From contig NC_061817.1 in assembly GCF_021462225.1 (NCBI RefSeq), forward strand, positions 9,273,327 through 9,337,326: a stretch of 64,000 nucleotides of DNA, given 5' to 3'. Each line of letters begins with the position of its first letter. The first letter of the stretch is position 1. The notes under the pieces were generated by a model. That model was not told where the DNA came from. It saw only the letters and a program-made list of their open reading frames with translations, and ran no database searches. Both the position numbers and the translations under genes were made by a program. The stretch is from Girardinichthys multiradiatus (lineage: Eukaryota > Chordata > Actinopteri > Cyprinodontiformes > Goodeidae). Below, piece after piece: positions 1 to 11,100 of this stretch.

Positions 1-2044
1 TTAGGAAAGCAAATTATTTAATAATAAAAGTAAAAATAAATAAATAAAAATATATATATAATGTTCCTACATAAGGTTTTCTGTGGATTATGATAAAGAT
101 ATGCAATTAAAATAGAAACATGTTTTTATGTCTATTATGCTTTATAGGTTTAACTAACATTAAGATGTTCTGTGTCTGTGAAACTTGATCCACAGCTGAG
201 AATAAAAACCTCGATTATGCAGTTTTGACCAGAAATAATTTCAGTTTCATAAAATCTACCTGTCCACATGTAACCTCGTTCTTCAGTCTTTGCTCATTTT
301 TGACAGTTATTTTTGTAAAGGGTAACTAGGATCAGTGGATATTTTTTTATTTTATTTTTTGCAGCAGTTTGGCTGTTTTAAAGCTGCAGTAGGGAGTTCT
401 TTGAAAACCTGGATTTAGTCCCTCCCCCTTCCTCTCTGCTGTGGTACAGCCATCCCTCCACTGCGCCTCCCCCACAGCGCAACTTGTTTTTCATCATCGT
501 CTTCTTCTTTTTACTTGTCTTCGTTTTCTGAGCAGGTGCCACTCAAGAACTTGCCAGTTTTCCTATAAGGTTAGGTTGTTTCTGCGCCATTAGCAGCCCG
601 TACACGAGCGTGATTGACACCGCTAAGACATTCCCCCTGGTTCTGATTGGTTGTTTCCGACCTGGAGAGGTGTATTTCTACAAATGGCAGCAGGACCACT
701 AGGAGGAGTCAGAGGAGCTTGATTCTTTAAAAGATTATCTCTCATATTACTGTCAGGACAAAGTGACAGTTTTAACAAATATATTAAAAATACATTTTTA
801 CAAAAGGTACCTACCGTAGCTTTAATACTAATTAAGGTTCAATACAAATGTATTGTTATCACAGTATCACTGTACGCAATATGGTGAAGAACAGCAAGAA
901 GCATTAGCTAATTAAGTACCATGCATTCAGGCTTTCTATACCCATAGTATATTCAGTGGCATTTGTTTAGTGCAGCCTAGAAAAGTTTTAGATTGTAAAG
1001 AAGTAGTAATGTGATAAACTCCGAGTTATTTTATTTAAAACAGCTGACATGAGCTAGAAGTGACTTATTTAATGAAACCTTCTTGTTGAGATGGGAATGA
1101 TGGATTTCAGTTTTTTTTTTAAATGCAACCAGTTAAAACACCTCACTATCTAGGGTCTCCCTGGAGTTGAAATCTCTGTATTTTATATTTACTAAATGAG
1201 AGGAAGGGGAACGAAATAGCGACTGGTTTCTGACTCTTCTGGGTCCAGATATCCCCACCCTACAAATGCAGAACATTTTCCTTTAATTAAACAAATTAAC
1301 AAAAAAAAAAAGCAAAAAAAAAAAGCAGAGAGACTATCATGTCTTATCAAATTTCAGAAGATTTGTAAGGTTTTATATGCATGCTGAGGACTTAAGTTTA
1401 TGATGGTCATAAAAAATAGGGGAAAATATGTTGATGCAATTGTTTTGCAGTGATTTTTTTTTTAAAGAACATTTTGTGTCCAAGGGACCCAGATGGAGCT
1501 CCAAATGAAGGGGTTAAGTTCTAAATGTAACTGGTTGTCAGTATAGTGGGTCGCATTTTATTGTTCAAATGCAATGCTTGCGGTTCCCAGAAGAAAATAA
1601 ACGTTATGTTTGCAGTTTATTATTAAATTTAGAGTTCGAAGAATTGGGTTCAGTCACAGTTGCTCATGTGGGTCTGGGAAAAATAACCGCCCTAGAACAA
1701 AGCGGGAACCTACTATCTGGTACTCTTTCCTAAAACGAATTGTATCGGTTCTGGTTATTTGTGATTTATTATTATCTTGTTACCCTGACCAGCCAGACGT
1801 TTTTTTATAAATACCATCTGTTCTCTGACACAGTGACTGACTGTAAAGAAGAGTTTTTGAGTGACATTGTCTAATAGAAATTCCAGCGTATGTTCTGCCA
1901 GATCGTCTGAAGTCACACTGCAGCAAAGCTTTGTGTTTCTCTCAGCTGTTGTTTCAACAGACCTGCCCTGGGAAAGTCCGGCCTAACGTCAGAACATTTC
2001 TGAACATGTCCAACTTGATTTTTATTTTTTTGCATCTCTGTTAG
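1..2044 (+). other. CLCN7 upstream intron sequence (no coding exon seen)
   Basis: The first recognisable CLCN7 exon opens at 2045 in the middle of the protein, so this stretch should be intron between a mid-gene exon outside the window and that exon. It is AT-rich and holds a MITE-like insertion at 382-821 and A-rich runs near 1302-1325. I found no ClC-7-like reading frame in it. The acceptor at its end is a T-rich tract closing in ttag at 2041-2044. Confidence 0.6.
382..821. mobile_element. MITE-like non-autonomous DNA transposon, possible TTAA target site
   Basis: Imperfect inverted repeats bound this 440-bp block. The left end reads AGCTGCAGTAGGGA and the right end, reverse complemented, reads AGCTACGGTAGGTA. 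A TTAA stands immediately outside each end (378-381 and 822-825). The inside is more GC-rich than its surroundings and has no reading frame. The flanking TTAA fits a piggyBac-type target duplication, but the end sequence is not a classical piggyBac terminus, so the superfamily is open. Confidence 0.5.
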
Positions 2045-2186
2045 ATACGTTCATCGGCCGTGTCTGCAAGTGATGGAGGCCATGTTGGTCGCCGCAGTGA
2101 CCGCGACGGTGGCTTTCACCATGATCTACTTCTCCACTGACTGTCAGCCTCTAGGGCCGGATCACACTGAGGAGTACCCACTGCAG
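2045..2186 (+). CDS. CLCN7: CLCN7 exon (first in window)
   Basis: Acceptor ttag precedes 2045 and donor gtacac follows 2186. One base completes a codon from the previous exon, then [18 protein letters not shown] through EEYPLQ is read. This is the helix following the proton-glutamate region and the start of the luminal loop. Confidence 0.95.
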
Positions 2187-5100
2187 GTACACACTCACTG
2201 CTGTGTCAGCTGCTGTGCTGACTGGAGACATGGCACCAAGCAGGAACTAAGCCCATAGCCTTGTCTCGCTGTCTTGAGTGTTTGGGAAAAATCATTTCCT
2301 TAATGTGAAATAAAGGTCCATAGGTCAGCACAAGCTGATTCAGATCAGATGTGATCCTGTCATTGTGAATCTTTGTGATTCCCTTTTTTCCCCTGCATTT
2401 CACTTTCATTTCATTCAAGCCTTGTTGGCAATAGTGTTGCAAGAGCAATATTCGAAAATTATCTTTTTTTTTTCTAATGTCTCTGCAGTCATCAATTTAA
2501 CTTTATCACGTGGAGTCGGATGTCTTGGCTATTAATAAATGTTGACATTTGGTGCTCTTTCTACTCTTCATTTGCCCATTTAATCAAATCATGTAAATGT
2601 CATGTAATGGATGCTACTTATCCCTAATAGTAACAACAATGCATTTTTTCCTGCCTGCTATTTGTCCTATAACCTGCATTTTCTTGTCTAGTTATTCTGT
2701 GCCGATGGAGAGTATAACTCTATGGCCACCGCCTTCTTCAACACTCCTGAGAGAAGCGTGCGTAGTCTCTTCCACAATCCGCGAGGTAAAAACTGTGCAA
2801 ACTTGCTACAGTAACCACAGTACTGTGCTGCATTCATTAGGGCATTTGAGTCTGAACACGACATTGTGGACATTGTAATATTTCTTTTTGAAACTGTCCC
2901 TGTTGTTGAGGCAAAACCTCATCTGAACCCGTCAGTTCCAAGCAGTTGCAGGCCAGTGTCTAAACTTCCCTTTGTATCAAATATTTGGGGGGAGATTGTA
3001 GCAGATGCTTTGCCGAGCACTATGGATATATTTCAGGCTGGCTCAGTTTAGGAGCCATAGATTTGCTTCAATTTAAACCATCCCATTTTAGATCTGATTG
3101 TATGTTTAAGGTCATTGTCCTGCTGAAAGGTGAACCTGCCCCTGTCCTAAGTCTTTTGTAGCCTCTAACTGGTTTTCTTACAGGCCCTGCCTGTATTTAG
3201 TTTCATCCATCTTCCCATCAGCTTAGTTTCCCTTCCCCTGATGAAGAAAAGTCTGCTCACAGCATGATGCTACCACTGCCATGTTTTACACTCTGGGGTT
3301 GGTCTGTTCAGGGTGAAGGTGGAGTGTTAGTTTAGTGCCATACATGTCAGTTTGCAGGATGGCTAAAACGTTTTTGGTTACTTTAAGGAAATTGCAAGTG
3401 GGACAGTGTTTATGTCTTCTACCAGTTCATAAAGGACAGATCTGTGGAGCGCACACAACTAATACTTGTCCTGTCAACAAATGCTTCCACCCGAGCTGTG
3501 GATCTCTGCAGAACCTCCAGAGTTACCATGTGCCTCTTGGCTGCTTCTGTGATTAATATTTTCCTAGCTTGTCCTGTCATATAAGGCAGGTGGCCAATTA
3601 TGGGTAGGTTTGCAGTTCTTCCATACTCTTCGCCTTTTTAGATGGCCGTTTGGACAGTGTTCTGTGAGATGATTGCTCCTTGGTAAAGGGACTAAATACA
3701 AATGCATGCCACACCTTTTAGATTTATACGTGTAAATCCACTACTTGCTGTTGGTCCATCATTTAAAATCTAAATTAAAATACATTGTTTGTAATAGTTG
3801 TAATGTGACAAAAAATGTATAAGTTCAAGGCAGTATGGGTATTCTTTTAAGCACTGTGTGTAGACAAGCCCTCAGTTAGACTCATTACTTTGTTGCATTG
3901 TTTTCCTTAGTTTTGGTCTGATATGTTGTTTTTGTTTTTACCCTTTTTGTATTCATTACATTTATTTACAGGTCCTTCTCAAAAAATTAGCATATTGTGA
4001 TAAAGTTCATTATTTTCTATAATGTAATGATGAAAATTTAACATTCATATATTTTAGATTCATTGCACACTAACTGAAATATTTCAGGTCTTTTATTGTC
4101 TTAATACAGATGATTTTGGCAGACAGCTCATGAAAACCCAAAATTACTATCTCACAAAATTAGCATATTTCATCCGACCAATAAAAGAAAAGTGTTTTTA
4201 ATACAAAAAACGTCAACCTTCAAATAATCATGTACAGTTATGCACTCAATACTTGGTCGGGAATCCTTTGGCAGAAATGACTGCTTCAATGCGGCGTGGC
4301 ATGGAGGCAATCAGCCTGTGGCACTGCTGAGGTCTTATGGAGGCCCAGGATGCTTCGATAGCGGCCTTTAGCTCATCCAGAGTGTTGGATCTTGAGTCTC
4401 TCAACGTCCTCTTCACAATATCCCACAGATTCTCTATGGGGTTCAGGTCAGGAGAGTTGGCAGGCCAATTGAGCACAGTGATACCATGGTCAGTAAACCA
4501 TTTACCAGTGGTTTTGGCACTGTGAGCAGGTGCCAGGTCATGCTGAAAAATGAAATCTTCATCTCCATAAAGCTTTTCAGCAGATGGAAGCATGAAGTGC
4601 TCCAAAATCTCCTGATAGCTAGCTGCATTGACCCTGCCCTTGATAAAACACAGTGGACCAACACCAGCAGCTGACACGGCACCCCAGACCATCACTGACT
4701 GTGGGTACTTGACACTGGACTTCTGGCATTTTGGCATTTCCTTCTCCCCAGTCTTCCTCCAGACTCTGGCACCTTGATTTCCGAATGACATGCAGAATTT
4801 GCTTTCATCCGAAAAAAGTACTTTGGACCACTGAGCAACAGTCCAGTGCTGCTTCTCTGTAGCCCAGGTCAGGCGCTTCTGCCGCTGTTTCTGGTTCAAA
4901 AGAGGCTTGACCTGGGGAATGCGGCACCTGTAGCCCATTTCCTGCACACGCCTGTGCACGGTGGCTCTGGATGTTTCTACTCCAGACTCAGTCCACTGCT
5001 TCCGCAGGTCCCCCAAGGTCTGGAATCGGCCCTTCTCCACAATCTTCCTCAGGGTCCGGTCACCTCTTCTCGTTGTGCAGCGTTTTCTGCCACACTTTTT

Positions 5101-8100
5101 CCTTCCCACAGACTTCCCACTGAGGGGCCTTGATACAGCACTCTGGGAACAGCCTATTCGTTCAGAAATGTCTTTCTGTGTCTTACCCTCTTGCTTGAGG
5201 GTGTCAATAGTGGCCTTCTGGACAGCAATCAGGTCGGCAGTCTTACCCATGATTGGGGTTTTGAGTGATGAACCAGGCTGGGAGTTTTAAAGGCATCAGG
5301 AATCTTTTGCAGGTGTTTAGAGTTAACTCGTTGATTCAGATGATTAGGTTCATAGCTCGTTTAGAGACCCTTTTAATGATATGCTAATTTTGTGAGATAG
5401 GAATTTTGGGTTTTCATGAGCTGTATGCCAAAATCATCCGTATTAAGACAATAAAAGACCTGAAATATTTCAGTTAGTGTGCAATGAATCTAAAATATAT
5501 GAATGTTAAATTTTCATCATGACGTTATGGAAAATAATGAACTTTATCACAATATGCTAATTTTTTGAGAAGGACCTGTACATTTTCAATAATTGTATTT
5601 AGTTGTTATCAAGCATTTTGTGGTTCCTAACCTATAAAAAATAAAGAAAAACTAGATTCACTTATTAGCAAACAAAACATGATTTTGTGTGATGCTTGCA
5701 GGATGTGAAGGATGCACCAATAGCACATTATTTACTTTCTAAACAGTTCAAAACCCAACACTGCAGGTCAGAGGAACTGATCAGCAGTTCCATAAGATTT
5801 AATGAACAAGCATAACAAATTACAGGTATAGAGACTGGGAACCACCTTTCCTCTTATGTAAGCAGTTCCTGAACCATATTGATTTATCACTCTGTCTGGT
5901 GATTTCTTTCCTTTGAAGGAACCTACAACTCTCTGACGCTGGGTTTGTTCACACTGACCTACTTCCTCCTGGCGTGTTGGACCTACGGCCTGGCGGTGTC
6001 TGCTGGTGTGTTTATCCCTTCTCTCCTGATTGGAGCAGCCTGGGGGAGACTGTGTGGAATACTGCTGGCCTCTACAACTTCTACTGCCTCAGTTAGTTCT
6101 CAACACCTGGCTCAGTTAGAGCACATTTATTGACACATCTGGTAAAGATGTGTAAAAGTCGTAAATAAATTCAGCTTTTATTGCAGTCACTAAACCGCAC
6201 ACAGTAACTGTTAAATCATATTTTTTAACCTATTGCTGTTGATGCTGTCATGGAGCCAACAGTGCAGTGGAGAAAATTGTAAAAATAACAACTCCAACAA
6301 TACAGCCAGTTTTGGGGGTTTTCAAACAAATCGGAATAATTAACATGATAAGAAATTCTTTACGATGACGATACACAAAACGATAAATGCCTATCTCTTT
6401 TGCTAAGTTCTACTGGTAATGTCAGATGGAACTAAGACTGAACCTTTTAACTTTGAACACTCGGGCAGGGTTCGACAAGAAGCAAAGGATGAATTAGTGG
6501 AAAAACACGTGATCCCCACCATTAACCACTGAGGAGGATCTGTGATGCTGTGTGTGTGTTTCTTTACCTAAGACACGAGGAACCCTGTTGAACGCATGTC
6601 AAAGAGGGGTGGTCAAAGGACCGTCTCGCTTCAGGCTTCAACCTTGTAAAATGTCACTTGTTTGTGTCTTGACAGATGTGGGCCGACCCTGGTAAATATG
6701 CCCTGATCGGAGCTGCTGCTCAGTTAGGTGAGAGACTCTAGCCTTTCAATTCATTCTTCTTCTGTAGCACTCAGGGATGAAGTGGGTTAATGATGTAAAA
6801 TGTAGTAACACGCTGCTGTCCACAGGTGGCATTGTGAGAATGACCCTCAGCTTGACGGTCATCATGGTGGAGGCAACAGGCAACGTCACGTACGGCCTTC
6901 CGATCATGCTTGTACTTATGACGGCCAAGATAGTAGGAGACTACTTTCAAGAAGTAAGGAAGTGACACATGCTGACATTCGATTACAAACTCAAAGTAGT
7001 CGTTTTCTGATTCCGTAGTAGGCATGGGGCGGTATACTCAGCTTTGCACAAAAAACGTGATCTAATTGCTTTTATTTAAAGTAGAAAAGTTCTGCTTTTT
7101 TCCTAATAATGCTTCAATAGTAGAACGAACTTATCTCTTCCATTTAGTTTTTGTTTTTATTTCGATGCTTAGGAAAAGTATGTCTGTTTAAGATATGTTT
7201 CCTAAAAGCTTCGCAACTTTCTTTTTGAAACTGTAAAAAACTATTAGATGTTCAGTCCACATAGCATGATGCTGCCACATCCATGTTTATATTATTTTTT
7301 TTATTTCCACACCATGGCTTTTAAGCATTCACCAACGTCTACATTTTTCTGTCTTGGAGAGAAATGTTTAGTAGCTTTCTTTTAGCCAGCTGACCAGCAG
7401 TGTGCATCAACATGTGGGGGACAGGAAGAGTCTTTACTACCAAGATTTAAAAAGCTGGACAAAATTGCGGTCATTGTGCTCCATGCACATTCCCCAGTAT
7501 TGCTCTAATTTTTGGTCGGCTCTTGATTGCGAAACACTTTAAAATGAAAGAAATGCGTCAATATTCATGCATCTAGATATTTACCCACAACACAATGTTG
7601 CAGACGAACCTGAGGTCTACTCACAGCTTAATCATTCAATTCAGTTTATTTATATAGCACCAATTCACAACACATGTTGTCTTAAGGCACTTCACAACAG
7701 TCAGGTACATACATTCCTATTAATCCTAATCATTGAACAGTGCAGTCAGATTCAGTTATTTATTCAAATTAGATAAAAAGTTTTTCTATCTAAGGAAACC
7801 CAGCAGATTGCATCCAGTCAGTGACTTGCAGCATTCCCTCCCCCTGGATAAGCATGTAGAGACAGTGGACAGTCACTGTTGTTGACTTTGCAGCAATCCC
7901 TCATACTGAGCATGCATGTAGCGACAGTGAGAGAGGAAAAACTCCCTTTGAACAGGAAGAAACCTCCAGCAGAACCAGAACCAGGCTCAGTGTGAGCGGC
8001 CATCTGCCACGACCGACTGGGGGTTTGAGAGAACAGAGCAGAGACACAAAAAGAACACAGAAGCACTGATCCAGGAGTACTTTCTATGGGAAGGAAAAGT

Positions 8101-11100
8101 AAATGTTAATGGATGTAGCTCCTTTAGTCATTTCATCTAGAAAGAAAGAACAGATAAACTTTGAGCCAGTTTTCAAGCTTAGAGTCTGAAAGAGAGCACA
8201 TACAGTTAGTTACAGTAAAAGCTCAGTCAGTAGCTATGTCTAGCAGAGAGAAAGGGTTAAACACTGAAAGAAAGGGCCATGTGGATCATCGGTAGAGGGT
8301 GAGCATTAAGTTGTTGCCAGCAGAAGCTTGGACGATGCCCCTCTCCAGAAAGGTGTCACAGGTTGAAACAGAACCAGGCCAGGTGTAGCTTCTAGGAAGA
8401 GAAAAGAGAGAACAAGGTTAAAAGCTGAATAACAGCAAATAATGCAAAATTGGAGAGTAGTGTGAGAATGTAGCGAAGAGAGTGAAAGTGGTCATTATGT
8501 CCTCCAGCAGCCTAAGCATATAGCAGCATAACTACAGAGGTAGTTTCAGTTTATTTATTTATATAGCGCTTATTTACAACAATGTCGTCTTATTGCATTG
8601 CTTATTTCAATGGTTTACAGAATAAAAAAAGGGGTTACACCTATATTATCTCACTGGCTGTGTATTTTAAAACAAATTCATGCCTGGTTGCTTACATGGC
8701 GGCGTTTCCTGTTGCTGCAAACCATTGAAGTGTGTTTAAACCTCCCGTGTGCTTCAGGGTTTATACGACATCCACATCAAGCTGCAGAGCGTTCCCTTCC
8801 TGCACTGGGAGGCTCCTGCCACCTCCCATTGGCTCATAGCCAGGTAGGTCTTGACTCGTTGAAGGCTTGCTAACACATTGATAATGAATATGCTTCAGTG
8901 TGTATTGCAATGCATGTGATAGACCAACACAAAGTAGTGTATAATTATGAAGTGGATAGAATCCCCACAGCATGATGCAGCCACCATCATGTTTGACAGT
9001 GGGTGCGTTGTGTTCAGGGTGATGTGCAGTCTGCGGCATTTTGCATGTAGGCCAAGAAGTTCACAATTAAACTACCAATGCATTCCAAACTTTTCAGATT
9101 TTCCCCTCCACTTAATAATTGCCTTTTGGACTACTTTGTGTTTGCCTGTTGCATAAAAATAATAAACATTAAAGTTTGTGGTTGTAACATGACTAAATGT
9201 GAAAAACGTTCAAAATGTATAAATGCTTTAGAAAAGGCACAATATAATCTCCTAACCCTTGTTTCTAAGTTGTCTGTCTTTTTGTGTCCACCCTCTTCAC
9301 AACCCAGGGAGGTGATGAGTTCTCCGGTTACCTGCCTGAACAGAATAGAGAAGGTTGGAACCATTGTGGACATCCTCAGCAACACTTCTACCAATCACAA
9401 CGGCTTCCCTGTCGTCGTGCAGGTTTCTGCTGATGATGAGGTATTGTTTGATTGCATAACTGAGATCTGTTAAGTTGAAAATGTCAGATGCTAAATTGCT
9501 ACATTACTGTTCAAGATAATTTCACCTCCATGTTAAGCCTTAATGCCATCAGAAACAGCTTCTCTTTCTTTTATCGCTCCAGCCGGCTAAACTATGTGGC
9601 CTCATACTCCGCTCTCAGCTCATTGTTCTTCTAAAGCACAAGGTAAAGTCAGTGACGGATGTGGCTGCGCATGCTCACCCAAGAGGCAGAAGATCTTTTC
9701 ATGCGTTGTTTAAATTCATGTTTCTGGCTATCTTTCCTGCCAGGTGTTTGTGGAGCTAGCTCGCGCCCGGCTCACTCAAAGGAAGCTCCAGCTGAAAGAT
9801 TTCAGGGATGCATACCCCAGGTTTCCACCGATCCAAAGTATCCACGTGTCTCAGGATGAGAGGGAGTGTATGATGGACCTCACAGAGTTTATGAACCCAA
9901 CTCCGTACACTGTACCACTGGTGAGAAACGCACTTTTATCTCCCCTTGCTCATATGTATGTCCATGTTGAGTAGATGAATTCTAACTTGAAAGCTTTAAT
10001 TTGCAGGAGACATCTCTTCCTCGTGTGTTTAAGTTGTTCAGAGCGCTCGGACTCAGGCATCTAGTCGTGGTTGATGACGAGAACAGGGTAAGTGTGTTAA
10101 AGTATTTTAATTGGGTCCTTTTCCCTTTGGACACCATATGCAACTGTCAACATATTTTGTTGGCATTTTAGACCAACACAAAGTAGTCCATGATTGTGGA
10201 AGGAAAGGAAAATATACACGGTTTTTGCTGAATTTTTTATTTTTGTTCACAGACAAATAAAAATCAGAAAAGCTTAAAGTGCGTCCGTTTTCCATCACCC
10301 TGATTCAACACTTTGTAGAATCAACTGTTCTTAACCAGGTTTGCACATCTACAGATTGATTGGTTGGAGATGGACTATGAACATAAAGGTTCATGTCTTG
10401 CCACGATTGTAAATTGGATTTAGGCCTAGACTTTGACTGGGCCATTCCAAAGCATTCTTTGGTATCTCTGGCATGTTCAGGTTTGAGACACTGAGAAATG
10501 CAGCCTCTAACCGGTATCCAGTATTACAGTGTATTCATCTTTTAATCAACCCGTACCAGCTTCACTGTGCTGCAGAGCGATAGTATCCTCACAGCATGAT
10601 GCTGCCCTCACCATGTGTCACCGTGTGTTCAGGGTTTCTATGCAGTGTTTTGTTCTGCTACAGTGCCTTGTGAAAGTACTCGGCCCCCTTGAACTTTTCA
10701 ACCTTTTGCCACATTTCAGGCTTCAAACATAAAGATGTGAAATTCAAATTTTTTTGTGAAGAATCAACAACAAATGGGACACAATCGTGAAGTGGAATTT
10801 ATTGGATGTGTCAAACGTTTTTAACAAATAAAAAACTGAAAAGTGGGGCGTGCAATATTATTCAGCCCCCTTGCGTTAATACATTGTAGTGCCACCCTTT
10901 GCTGCAATTACAGCTGCAAGTCGCTTGGGGTTTGTCTCTATCAGTTTTGCACATTGAGAGACTGAAATTCTTGCCCATTCTTCCTTGCAAAACAGCTCGA
11001 GCTCAGTGAGGTTGGATGGAGAGCGTTCGTGAACAGCAGTCTTCAGCTCTTTCCACAGATTCTCGATTGGATTCAGGTCTGGACTTTGACTAGGCCATTC

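Noticed and set aside
1610..1810. 66-codon frame near the window start
   Set aside because: No similarity to ClC-7 or any family I know. It lies in what should be CLCN7 intron.
9078..9473. 131-codon frame spanning a CLCN7 exon
   Set aside because: Only the part from 9308 to 9440 is real coding sequence. The upstream part is decayed Tc1 and intron read through in frame.
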